23,430 nucleotides of DNA from DATCDR01 sp036510575 (GTDB lineage: Bacteria > Actinomycetota > Acidimicrobiia > Acidimicrobiales > Bog-793). The stretch spans positions 1 to 23,430 of the forward strand of contig DATCDR010000042.1 of assembly GCA_036510575.1 (NCBI GenBank). The letters are read 5' to 3'. The position numbers and the translations under genes were made by a program. Numbering within the stretch: the first letter of the stretch is position 1; each line of letters begins with the position of its first letter. The notes under the pieces were generated by a model, which ran no database searches, had not been told where the DNA came from, and saw only the letters and a list, made by a program, of their open reading frames with translations. Below, in pieces: positions 1-6,836 of the stretch.

Positions 1-2374
1 CTTCGGCGAGGAACGGCAGCAGTGGCGCGACGACACGGCAGAGCACCTCGAGCACTGTGTGCAAGGTGTCGTAGGCGTCGTGCTTGTCGGCGTCGGCTGC
101 CTCGCCTTCGCCGAAGGGCCGCCAGAAGCGATCACGGCTGCGCCGGACGTACCAGTTCGTGAGCGCATCGAGGTAGCCAGTGATGGCCGCTGCAGCCCCG
201 GAGAGGTCGTAGGCCTCCAACGCCGCGGTTACCTCGTCTCGAAGCGCTGCGGTCTTTGCCAGCACGTAGCGGTCGAGAAGGCCGCGTTGATCGGTGCGTA
301 TCGTGCCGATTGTCTTGTCCGAGCCCGCGTAGAGGCAAAGGAAGTACCAGCTGTTCCAGATCGGGTTCAGCACTCGCCGGATCGGATCGGCCATCGCGTC
401 GGACTCCATCGCCACGTCGAGGCCCCGAAGCACCGGGGAGGAGAGCATGTACCAGCGCATCGCGTCGGCCCCTGCATGGCCGAAGAACTCCTCGGGATCG
501 GGGAAGTTCCTAAGCCGCTTGGAGAGCTTTCGCCCGTCGTCGCCGAGTACGTTCCCGTGTGCCAGGCAGTTCGAGAACGCGGGGCGGTCAAAGAGCGCAG
601 TCGCCAAGACGTGCAGCGTGTAGAACCAGCCGCGAGTCTGTCCGACGTACTCGCAGATGAAGTCCGCTGGGAAGTGGCTCTCGAACCACTCCTTGTTCTC
701 AAAGGGGTAGTGCAGCTGCGCGAACGGCATCGAACCCGATTCGAACCAGCAGTCAAGGACGTCGCTCACGCGGCGCATCATCGACTTGCCGGTGGGATCG
801 TCAGGATTAGGCCGGACGAGGCTGTCGATGAAGGGACGGTGCAGATCGGGCACCTCGATGCCGAAATCCGCGCTCAGCTCGGCGATCGAACCGTAGACGT
901 CGATGCGAGGGTACGCCGGGTCGTCGCTCTTCCAGACCGGGATCGGCGCGCCCCAAAAGCGGTTCCTCGAGATCGACCAGTCGCGCGCGCCTTCTAGCCA
1001 CTTTCCGAAGGCGCCGTCTTTCATGTACTCCGGCACCCAGTTGATCTGCTGGTTGTTCGCTAACAGCCGCTCTTTTATCGCCGACACCTCGACGAAGTAC
1101 GACGACACCGCCCGGTAGATCAACGGCGTGTCGGTTCTCCAGCAGTGCGGGTAGCTGTGCGAGTAGCGCTCCTCGCGCACGATCACGCCGCTCGCGCGTA
1201 GCGACGCGGAGATCGGCGCGTTGGCCTCGAATACCTGGAGGCCGGAGAAGTCCGAGACTCGGGCATCGAAGTTGGCACGGTCGTCGACGGGGCAGATCAC
1301 GGCAATCCCCGCGGCCTCACAGACCCGCTGGTCGTCCTCGCCGAATCCAGGTGCCATGTGCACGATGCCCGTGCCGTCCTCGATGGTGACGAAGTCCGCA
1401 GCGAGCACCTGAAAGGCGTTGGGAGCATCGGCGAAATAGGGAAAGAGCGGAACGTAGCTGCGTCCAACGAGCGCCGAGCCGAGCACCGTGCCGAGCAGCT
1501 CCGCGCCAGCCAGCTCATCTGCGTACTCATCGGCTCTGGCCTCAGCGAGCACCACAGTGCGGCCCTCTAGTAGGTAGCAGGCATATGTCAGGTCCTCGCC
1601 GACTGCCAACGCGAGGTTGGACGGGAGCGTCCAAGGTGTCGTCGTCCAGACGAGCAATGCGACCTCGCCGGCTATGAGATCTGGGGCGTCGCTATCTGCT
1701 CGGAGCGTGAAGGCGACGGTCACCGCCGGGTCGATGCGCTCGCGATAGGCGTCGTCTTGGCGAGTCTCGAAGTTCGACAGCGGCGTCTCGCACTCCCAGC
1801 AGTAGGGGAGCACGCGGTAACCCTCATAGATCAGGCCTCGACGGTTGAGCTCGGCGAAGGCCCACATCACGCTCTCCATGAAGTCAGGGTCCATCGTCTT
1901 GTAGCCGTGCTCGAAGTCGACCCAGCGCGCCTGTCGCCCGACATAGCGCTTCCAGCCCTCGGTGTAGCGCAGCACCGAGGTTCGACAGAACTCGTTGAAG
2001 CGGTCGATGCCGTAGTCGGTGATCGGCCCTCTACCAGAGACACCGAGCTCTTTTTCAGCCTCGGTCTCTGCAGGCAGACCATGGCAGTCCCAGCCAAAGC
2101 GGCGATCGACCCGCATTCCACGCATTGTCTTGAAGCGGGGGACCGCGTCCTTTACGAATCCGGTGAGCAGGTGCCCGTAGTGGGGGAGGCCGTTGGCGAA
2201 CGGTGGCCCGTCGTAAAAGACGTACTCGTCGGCGTCTTTTCGCTGCTCAATCGAGGCTTCGAAGGTCCCATCGGACTCCCAGAAGCCGAGCGTCTCGAGC
2301 TCGAGTTCTGGATAGCTGGCGGGCGACGTGACCACGTCGACGCTCGGATAGGACCGCGGGGGCTGCTCGGACAT
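1..2374 (-). CDS. ileS: Isoleucyl-tRNA synthetase, eukaryotic-like type, C-terminus beyond window
   Basis: Cytoplasmic class I synthetase that charges tRNA-Ile. About 791 codons are visible from the ATG at 2374; the anticodon-binding end runs off the left edge. Visible motifs are the HIGH signature as HYGH (residues 65-68, in a PPFANGLPHYGHLL context), the RDWSISRNRFWGAPIPVW block of the catalytic domain and the KMSKS loop as KLSKR (616-620). The HIGH context and the GRKLSKRLRNFPDP block resemble the eukaryotic-like IleRS class rather than the classical bacterial class; that class is known for low mupirocin sensitivity, which is not shown here for this protein. No Shine-Dalgarno precedes the ATG. 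A TACTGT hexamer 6 bases upstream suggests a leaderless transcript. The reading frame is open throughout, and the large plus-strand ORFs over this region are its shadows. Confidence 0.97.
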   Translation of the reverse strand, partial: MSEQPPRSYPSVDVVTSPASYPELELETLGFWESDGTFEASIEQRKDADEYVFYDGPPFANGLPHYGHLLTGFVKDAVPRFKTMRGMRVDRRFGWDCHGLPAETEAEKELGVSGRGPITDYGIDRFNEFCRTSVLRYTEGWKRYVGRQARWVDFEHGYKTMDPDFMESVMWAFAELNRRGLIYEGYRVLPYCWECETPLSNFETRQDDAYRERIDPAVTVAFTLRADSDAPDLIAGEVALLVWTTTPWTLPSNLALAVGEDLTYACYLLEGRTVVLAEARADEYADELAGAELLGTVLGSALVGRSYVPLFPYFADAPNAFQVLAADFVTIEDGTGIVHMAPGFGEDDQRVCEAAGIAVICPVDDRANFDARVSDFSGLQVFEANAPISASLRASGVIVREERYSHSYPHCWRTDTPLIYRAVSSYFVEVSAIKERLLANNQQINWVPEYMKDGAFGKWLEGARDWSISRNRFWGAPIPVWKSDDPAYPRIDVYGSIAELSADFGIEVPDLHRPFIDSLVRPNPDDPTGKSMMRRVSDVLDCWFESGSMPFAQLHYPFENKEWFESHFPADFICEYVGQTRGWFYTLHVLATALFDRPAFSNCLAHGNVLGDDGRKLSKRLRNFPDPEEFFGHAGADAMRWYMLSSPVLRGLDVAMESDAMADPIRRVLNPIWNSWYFLCLYAGSDKTIGTIRTDQRGLLDRYVLAKTAALRDEVTAALEAYDLSGAAAAITGYLDALTNWYVRRSRDRFWRPFGEGEAADADKHDAYDTLHTVLEVLCRVVAPLLPFLAE

Positions 2375-2379
2375 GGCTC

Positions 2380-2386
2380 TACAGTA
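2380..2386. promoter_or_regulatory. Putative shared symmetric -10 element between ileS and the DUF167 gene
   Basis: The 7-base palindrome-like TACAGTA reads TACAGT on plus and TACTGT on minus, both fitting TANNNT. On minus it sits 6 bases before the ileS ATG (2374). On plus it sits 8 bases before a GTG (2394) of the DUF167 frame. The spacing fits leaderless transcription in both directions. No convincing -35 is seen on either side, so this rests on position and symmetry only. Confidence 0.3.
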
Positions 2387-2393
2387 TGCGGAC

Positions 2394-2777
2394 GTGGCCG
2401 CTGACCTGTTTGATCTCGAAGTCGATGTGCAAAGCGATGGACAAGAAGCCAAGGCGCCTGGCCTGATACTTCGCGTCCACCTCAAGCCAGGTTCGGGCCC
2501 GACCGCCATCCTTGGGCGGCAAGGTGACGCACTGGTGCTGCGCGTAGCGCCGCCTCCCGCCGATCCCAGGGCGAATGATGCGGCGCGAAGCTTCCTCGCC
2601 GAACTGCTCAGTGTCTCGCCCGAAAGCGTCGAACTCGTCTCCGGAGAAAAGAGTCGTGAGAAGCGCTTCCGGACGACGGGAGTGGAGGCGAGAGTGCTTC
2701 GTCGTCAGCTCGATGACGAGATCGACCGCGCGGCACGCGGGCGCGGGGGTGCACGAGGAGGACGAGGCGGCCGGTAA
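2394..2777 (+). CDS. DUF167 (UPF0235/YggU-like) protein
   Basis: A small protein of the DUF167 family, whose biochemical role is unknown. The family core is clear: an LxLRVHLKPGS strand, then the APPPADPRANDAARSFLAELL helix region, then a VELVSGEKSREKRFR strand, matching the usual order of conserved blocks. The C-terminus is an Arg/Gly-rich tail (RGRGGARGGRGGR) of the kind that binds nucleic acid. The frame opens at an ATG (2373) that overlaps the divergent ileS start by two bases. The GTG at 2394 is preferred here because it leaves room for a promoter; GTG 2427 is also possible and would still keep the whole domain. An 8-bp hairpin follows the gene. Confidence 0.8.
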   Translation: MAADLFDLEVDVQSDGQEAKAPGLILRVHLKPGSGPTAILGRQGDALVLRVAPPPADPRANDAARSFLAELLSVSPESVELVSGEKSREKRFRTTGVEARVLRRQLDDEIDRAARGRGGARGGRGGR

Positions 2778-2802
2778 TCTACGGCACCCCGGCAAGCACC
2801 AC

Positions 2803-2823
2803 CTACCCGAAGTGATCGGGTAG
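2803..2823 (+). terminator. Hairpin downstream of the DUF167 gene
   Basis: Perfect 8-bp stem: CTACCCGA at 2803-2810 and TCGGGTAG at 2816-2823, with loop AGTGA. It lies 25 bases after the DUF167 stop and just before the dksA-like gene. There is no T-run, so it may be a terminator or a 5' leader structure of the next gene. Its 3' arm overlaps TAGTGT (2821-2826), a possible -10 for that gene. Confidence 0.45.
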
Positions 2824-2850
2824 TGTCGCGCACTTCCGTGGCGAGAGGAG

Positions 2851-3651
2851 ATGGCGACCACGATGCCACCCCGTCCAAAACCAGCACCGATCGTCAAGAA
2901 GGCAGCCGCTGAGAAGGCGGTGCCTGCCAAGCAGGCCGCTCCGGCCAAGGCTGCTTCGCCGACAAAGGCAGCCGCGGCGAAGAAGTCCGCACCAGTGGTG
3001 ACGAAAGCGCGCCCAAAGCGTGCCGCCGAGAGCAAGGAAGTGACTGCCATACCCGTCAAGGCATCGGCTCCGAAAAAGCGCGAAACCTCTGTAGCCCCCG
3101 TCGCCAAGGCGGCAGCGGCGAAGAAGGCCCCACCGACAAAGGCCGCTTCGCCGTCAACGGCAGCGGCGAAGAAGGCCGCGCCCGAGCCTGTCGTCGTTGC
3201 GGCAGTCGCTGCGCCGGCAGCGAAGAAGGCAGTGCCGGCGAAGAAGGTCGCACCAGCTCGCCCGAGTGCAACCTACGTCGGTGACCAGAAGTTCCTCGAC
3301 CATCAAAAAGAGCTGCTCTTAGAGGAGCGCGCGACGTATCGCCAACAGTCCGAGCTGTTAAAGGCCGAAGCCGAGGCTCTCGTCGAAGAGATGGAGCCAG
3401 GTGACATCCAGTTCGACGAGGAGTCCGGCGAGGGCGGGACGCTCACGGTCGATCGAGAGCGCGATCTCGTCTTATCCGCGCAGGCGCAGTTGGCGGTCGA
3501 AGACATCGACGACGCGCTTCGCAAGCTCACGAGGGGCAGGTACGGGATCTGTGAGGGCTGCGGCGAACTGATCAGCAAGCCCCGACTCGAGGCGATGCCG
3601 TTCGCCCGCCTTTGCATCGCGTGCAAGAGCGGAGGCCTCTCGCGGCGTTGA
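2851..3651 (+). CDS. DksA/TraR-type zinc-finger protein with Lys/Ala-rich histone-H1-like N-terminal tail
   Basis: Probable RNA-polymerase- or DNA-associated regulator. Residues 1 to about 138 are low-complexity Lys/Ala/Pro with repeated AAKKA and PAKKA units, like the tails of histone H1 and actinobacterial HupB. Residues 145-225 are a helical, probably coiled-coil segment with an acidic stretch around 182-195. The C-terminus holds a DksA-type C4 zinc finger, Cys234/Cys237 and Cys255/Cys258, in the context GRYGICEGCGELISKPRLEAMP. Family DksA proteins are about 150 residues, so the tail makes this one much longer. The purine-rich GAGAGGAG abuts the ATG at 2851 and is 12 bases from a second ATG at 2863, so either may be the start. 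It leads an apparent operon with lspA and rluD. Confidence 0.88.
   Translation: MATTMPPRPKPAPIVKKAAAEKAVPAKQAAPAKAASPTKAAAAKKSAPVVTKARPKRAAESKEVTAIPVKASAPKKRETSVAPVAKAAAAKKAPPTKAASPSTAAAKKAAPEPVVVAAVAAPAAKKAVPAKKVAPARPSATYVGDQKFLDHQKELLLEERATYRQQSELLKAEAEALVEEMEPGDIQFDEESGEGGTLTVDRERDLVLSAQAQLAVEDIDDALRKLTRGRYGICEGCGELISKPRLEAMPFARLCIACKSGGLSRR
2880..3260 (+). repeat. Degenerate Lys/Ala codon repeats
   Basis: Coding low-complexity DNA. The unit GCGGCGAAGAAG, or close variants, recurs near 2973, 3115, 3165, 3219 and 3237, encoding the AAKK/PAKK units of the DksA-like protein. Such tracts expand and contract easily, so the tail length may vary between strains. Confidence 0.75.
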
Positions 3652-4172
3652 GCTCGGCGTCAGGCGTTCTCGTGAGCCGGCGGTGGCGCCGGCAGAGAAC
3701 ACTCCTGACGCTCGCGTGTGCGGTGGTAGTGATCGCAGCGGACCAGGTGACCAAGGACCTCGCGGTCCACGACCTCGCGAACGGCCCGGTGCACGTCATC
3801 GGTCCCTTCAGCTTCGATCTGAGCTACAACACCGGCGTCGCGTTCTCGATCGGGAGCGGGATCGGGTTGCCGATCGTGCTCGTGGTCCTCTCGGTCGTCG
3901 GTATCGTGATCTGGACGACTCGTGGTCTCCCGAGCATTACCGGGAGCATCGCCGTTGGCCTCGTTCTCGGCGGAGCGTGTGGCAACCTCTCCGACCGACT
4001 TTTCCGTGGTGAAGGTGGTGCAGTGGTCGACTTCATCGCAACGAGCTTCTGGCCGACGTTCAATGTGGCGGACGCCTCGATCGTGATCGGTGCGCTGCTG
4101 CTCGGGATCTCGGTCTGGCGTCACGGGGGAGCGGCGAGCGAGAAGCGGCTCCCCGACGGATCACGGACGTGA
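3648..4172 (+). CDS. lspA: Lipoprotein signal peptidase (signal peptidase II)
   Basis: Inner-membrane aspartyl protease that cleaves prolipoproteins before the lipid-modified cysteine. Family blocks appear in order: AADQVTK at the first membrane helix, YNTGVAFSIG, GGACGNLSDRL carrying the first catalytic Asp, VVDFI, and FNVADASIV carrying the second catalytic Asp. About four hydrophobic helices are visible, as expected. The TTG at 3648 is chosen because it overlaps the upstream stop (TTGA) and has GGAGG at 3631-3635. A GTG at 3672 is an equally conserved alternative with a weaker ribosome site. The frame continues upstream to ATG 3612, but that would overlap the zinc-finger gene by 40 bases. 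A likely substrate, a lipoprotein, is encoded at 10492-10869. Confidence 0.95.
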   Translation: MSSASGVLVSRRWRRQRTLLTLACAVVVIAADQVTKDLAVHDLANGPVHVIGPFSFDLSYNTGVAFSIGSGIGLPIVLVVLSVVGIVIWTTRGLPSITGSIAVGLVLGGACGNLSDRLFRGEGGAVVDFIATSFWPTFNVADASIVIGALLLGISVWRHGGAASEKRLPDGSRT

Positions 4173-5098
4173 GCGAGACCTTTACCGTCTCGGTGCCGCT
4201 CAACGGCGAGCGTCTCGACCGAAGCCTCGCGCTGCTCACGGGCCTCACGCGAAGTGACGTCGCGGCGATCATCGCGAACGGTGCGGTGAGTCTCGACGGC
4301 GTCGTCGTGACGTCGAGGCACCGGCGCGTCCAGACCGGTCAGGAGATCACCGCGGCGCTCGAGGGAGCGGTACCAGATGTCGAACGGGCGCCGCTGCCGA
4401 ACTCCGACGTACCCTTCGCGGTCCTCTACGAGGATGCGGATCTTCTCGTCATCAACAAGCCGCCTGGCGTGGTCGTCCACCCTGGGGCCGGCCACCAGGA
4501 CGACACCCTTGTGTCCGGGCTGCTCGCCGCGTATCCCGACATGGCAAGTGACGTTGGCGCCGAGACCTTTCGGCCTGGGATCGTGCACCGTCTCGACAAG
4601 GACACCTCCGGGGTACTCGTCGTCGCGAGAAGTGAGGCAGTCCGCCTCGCGCTTGCCGAGCAGCTCGCCAACCGACACATGGCCCGCACCTATCTCGCGC
4701 TCGCGCGTGGCACGGTCGCAAACGACGAGGGCGTCATCGAGGCGCCGATCGGCCGCAGCCTTCGGGACCCGACGAAGATGGCGGTGCGCCAGGCGGGAAG
4801 ATCTGCTCGCACCAGGTACAGCGTCTTGGCGCGCTACTCCTCCCCGGTTGAGCTCAGCTATCTCGAGGTGCAACTCGACACCGGTCGCACGCATCAGATC
4901 AGGGTCCACCTGCAAGCGATCGGGTATCCAGTGGCCGGCGACACCCGATATGGCGGCTCGCTGGGGGGGCTCGGCCTTCGTCGCCCGTTCCTCCACGCCT
5001 GGCGGCTCGCGTTTACGCAGCCAAACACGGGTGTGGATATCGAGATAACCGCGCCGCTGCCGCCGGATCTCACCGACGTGCTGGCGAGGTGCTCCTAG
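4169..5098 (+). CDS. rluD: RluD-family 23S rRNA pseudouridine synthase
   Basis: Converts specific uridines of large-subunit rRNA to pseudouridine. Residues 1-65 form an S4 RNA-binding domain (RLDRSLALLTGLTRSDVAAII). The synthase domain carries the catalytic-Asp motif HRLDKDTSG (Asp143), the upstream INKPPGVVVHPG block and the later GRTHQIRVHLQAIGYPVAGD block. The 309-residue length is normal for RluC/RluD proteins. The GTG start overlaps the lspA stop as GTGA, indicating translational coupling. The order zinc-finger protein, lspA, rluD is common in actinobacteria. Which uridines are modified cannot be read from sequence, so the RluD symbol is by family. Confidence 0.94.
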   Translation: MSETFTVSVPLNGERLDRSLALLTGLTRSDVAAIIANGAVSLDGVVVTSRHRRVQTGQEITAALEGAVPDVERAPLPNSDVPFAVLYEDADLLVINKPPGVVVHPGAGHQDDTLVSGLLAAYPDMASDVGAETFRPGIVHRLDKDTSGVLVVARSEAVRLALAEQLANRHMARTYLALARGTVANDEGVIEAPIGRSLRDPTKMAVRQAGRSARTRYSVLARYSSPVELSYLEVQLDTGRTHQIRVHLQAIGYPVAGDTRYGGSLGGLGLRRPFLHAWRLAFTQPNTGVDIEITAPLPPDLTDVLARCS

Positions 5099-5160
5099 GA
5101 GAACTGGTCGTCGTTCGCGCGCTGAACCGCGGGAGCAGCCGAGGCAGCCCGACTACTCCT

Positions 5161-5199
5161 ACGCCTTGGCCCGAGCGCCTGCCCGGGCCGTCTTGGCGT
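5161..5199. terminator. Two-part hairpin between convergent rluD and sigma-factor genes
   Basis: Outer arms ACGCC (5161-5165) and GGCGT (5195-5199) enclose an inner stem GGCCCG (5168-5173) and CGGGCC (5184-5189) with a 10-base loop. It lies in the 119-base gap between two converging genes, so a bidirectional terminator is the likeliest role. No T-run is present. Confidence 0.5.
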
Positions 5200-5217
5200 G
5201 GTTGCTAGGAGAAGCTG

Positions 5218-6024
5218 TTAGGCGGCCGAGTGCATCGAGCCGACCTCTGGCTGATCGGCGAGGAACCGAAGCGCGGAGGCCTCGATGCTGCGAACTCGCC
5301 GGACACCGATGCCGAGTTGCTTGGCGGTGGTCTCAAGGGAGGCAGGCGGCTGGCCGAGCAGGCCGAAACGAAGTCGGACGACGTCACGCTCCATCTCGGA
5401 GAGCCGTTCGATCGCGTTGGTGAGCCGATCGAGGTCGACGTGCTCTGCGGCTTCGTCGTCGACGGGGGTCTGGTCCGCGGCGAAGAGGTCACCGAGTGTC
5501 GCACTGGCATCGCTGCCAAGCGTCTGGTCGAGGCTTGCGACGACGCGGGGGAGATGCGGCTCGCTCGAGAACTCGCCGTCACGCTCTTGGGCCTGCTCTG
5601 CGGCGACAGCATCTTCTGGAAGTCGTATCGCGCGTCCTTTGGACTGCACGGCGCGCTGCAGTGACTGGCGGATCCACCAGGTTGCATACGTCGAGAACTT
5701 GAAGCCTCGGCGCCAGTCGAACTTCTCGACGGCGCGCATCAGGCCGAATGTGCCTTCTTGGATCAGATCCGTGAGGTCGATGCCTCTGCCTTGGTACCGG
5801 CGGGCCCAGTGCACGACCAGGCGAAGATTTGCCGCGATCATCTCGGCGCGCGCGTCTTCATCCCCGACTTCTACCTTTTTGGCGAGCGCGATCTGCTCGT
5901 CCGAGCTGAGAAGCGGGTGGCGACCGAGGTCGTCGAGAAATAGGCGCATGAGGTCCGGCCCACCGCTTTGGCGCTCTACGGTTTCGTCAGAAAAGGTCGT
6001 GGTAGAGATGGCTTCCCTCCTCAA
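5218..6024 (-). CDS. Sigma-70 family RNA polymerase sigma factor (group 2-like)
   Basis: Promoter-specificity subunit of RNA polymerase. Region 1.2 is at about 24-58 (LMRLFLDDLGRHPLLSSDEQ). Region 2 is at 59-132, with the hallmark NLRLVVHWARRY, DLIQEGTFGLMRAVEKFD and FKFSTYATWWIRQSLQRA. Region 4 is at about 201-257, with RDVVRLRFGL and a helix-turn-helix (TTAKQLGIGVRRVRSIEASALRFL). Region 3 is unusual: between GRAIRLP and ASLDQTLG only about 25 residues remain, so region 3.1 looks largely deleted. This argues for an alternative rather than the principal sigma. The start is uncertain. TTG 6024 opens the frame but has no ribosome site. A perfect AGGAGG (6021-6016) is followed 6 bases later by ATC (6009), not a canonical start. 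ATG 5949 would begin just at region 1.2. Confidence 0.93.
   Translation of the reverse strand: MRREAISTTTFSDETVERQSGGPDLMRLFLDDLGRHPLLSSDEQIALAKKVEVGDEDARAEMIAANLRLVVHWARRYQGRGIDLTDLIQEGTFGLMRAVEKFDWRRGFKFSTYATWWIRQSLQRAVQSKGRAIRLPEDAVAAEQAQERDGEFSSEPHLPRVVASLDQTLGSDASATLGDLFAADQTPVDDEAAEHVDLDRLTNAIERLSEMERDVVRLRFGLLGQPPASLETTAKQLGIGVRRVRSIEASALRFLADQPEVGSMHSAA
6016..6021 (-). promoter_or_regulatory. Perfect Shine-Dalgarno without a canonical start at the expected distance
   Basis: On minus, AGGAGG occupies 6021-6016, followed by GAAGCC and then ATC at 6009-6007 in the sigma-factor frame. No ATG, GTG or TTG lies 4-14 bases downstream in that frame. The in-frame TTG (6024) is just upstream of the AGGAGG. 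An in-frame TGA lies further upstream, with no other start codon in between. Confidence 0.6.
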
Positions 6025-6033
6025 GGGGTTGTG

Positions 6034-6052
6034 GTGAACAACTGTCGTTCAC
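6034..6052. promoter_or_regulatory. Operator-like palindrome upstream of the sigma-factor gene
   Basis: Inverted repeat GTGAAC (6034-6039) and GTTCAC (6047-6052) with a 7-base spacer, a 19-base dyad typical of dimeric repressor sites. It starts 10 bases upstream of the first possible sigma-factor codon. The bound regulator is unknown. Confidence 0.4.
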
Positions 6053-6059
6053 TGCTTTG

Positions 6060-6084
6060 TAACTTTGTGGGGTTCTAACTTTGT
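6060..6084. repeat. 9-base direct repeat in the divergent sigma/phosphatase region
   Basis: TAACTTTGT occurs at 6060-6068 and 6076-6084, a 16-base period, with a weaker TAACACCCT at 6093. It lies in the roughly 180-base, comparatively AT-rich gap between two divergent genes. Direct repeats at this spacing can be activator or repressor half-sites; no family is assigned. Confidence 0.4.
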
Positions 6085-6151
6085 ACCCTTACTAACACCC
6101 TATGCCCCGTGGACATTCCTCATTGGGTTCGGTTTCTTCGTAAATTCCTTA

Positions 6152-6168
6152 TCGGCACGTTTTGCCGA
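6152..6168 (+). promoter_or_regulatory. Small hairpin in the leader of the histidine phosphatase gene
   Basis: Arms TCGGCA (6152-6157) and TGCCGA (6163-6168) with a 5-base loop, about 34 bases before the chosen GTG. It could be an operator or a leader structure. Nothing identifies its partner. Confidence 0.25.
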
Positions 6169-6202
6169 CGTTATGAGGCCAAAAGTTCGAGATGGAGGAG
6201 CA

Positions 6203-6808
6203 GTGAGCCAAGCCGAGCCGTCCGTCTACGACTACACCGGCGACGAGCAGCGCATTGTCCTTGTCCGACACGCGGCGACGAGCTGGAGTAGAAGTGGCCG
6301 TCATACCGGTCGAACCGACATTCCGCTCGATGAAGACGGCGTCCGCGACGCGAAAGCCCTGGAAACGAGGCTTGCGGGCCTCCACCCTTCCCGAGTGCTC
6401 GTAAGTCCACTTTTGCGGGCGGTCGCGACCTGCGAGCTCGCCGGCCTGAGCGCCCAAGCTGAAGTCGACCCGACGCTTATGGAGTGGGACTACGGCGACT
6501 ACGAGGGATTGACGACTCCCGAGATTCGCCTGGAACAACCCGGCTGGAACGTCTTCGTCGACGGCTGCCCCGGCGGTGAGGATGCGGCGGCCGTCGGACG
6601 ACGTGCCGACGACGTGCTGGCACGAGTGCTCGAGGGTTTTGTGTCTCCAATCGTCATCTTCGGGCATGCACACAGCCTCCGCGTGCTCGTCGCTCGATGG
6701 CTCGGACTCGACGCGACCGCAGGGCGCCATTTCTCGCTCGGTGCCTGTTCGGTGAGCCTCCTTGGCTACGAGCGCGAGGATCGGGTCGTCTCACGCTGGA
6801 ATACCTGA
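6203..6808 (+). CDS. Histidine phosphatase (phosphoglycerate mutase-like)
   Basis: A 201-residue member of the histidine phosphatase superfamily, acting on a phospho-substrate that cannot be named. The catalytic RHG-type motif is VLVRHAATSW (His23), followed by HTGRTDIPLDEDG. The acid residue is in LMEWDYGDYEG, and the second catalytic His is in FGHAHSLRVLVARWLG. The GTG at 6203 is chosen because GGAGG lies at 6194-6198 and the family domain begins a few residues later. The frame extends upstream to 6065, but that part shows no similarity and overlaps the regulatory region. The gene diverges from the sigma factor and ends at a perfect terminator hairpin. Phosphatases of this shape include CobC-like and broad-specificity enzymes. 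Confidence 0.9.
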   Translation: MSQAEPSVYDYTGDEQRIVLVRHAATSWSRSGRHTGRTDIPLDEDGVRDAKALETRLAGLHPSRVLVSPLLRAVATCELAGLSAQAEVDPTLMEWDYGDYEGLTTPEIRLEQPGWNVFVDGCPGGEDAAAVGRRADDVLARVLEGFVSPIVIFGHAHSLRVLVARWLGLDATAGRHFSLGACSVSLLGYEREDRVVSRWNT

Positions 6809-6832
6809 GTCGCGCCAATCACTTGGCGCGAC
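6809..6832. terminator. Perfect 10-bp hairpin between convergent genes
   Basis: GTCGCGCCAA (6809-6818) and TTGGCGCGAC (6823-6832) with loop TCAC start at the first base after the phosphatase stop and end 4 bases before the Rrf2 stop codon. The perfect symmetry and position make a bidirectional terminator very likely. Confidence 0.75.
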
Positions 6833-6836
6833 CGGC

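Noticed and set aside
59..2404. Long plus-strand frames of 312 and 215 codons
   Set aside because: They are antisense to the clearly recognisable isoleucyl-tRNA synthetase and show no domain of their own.
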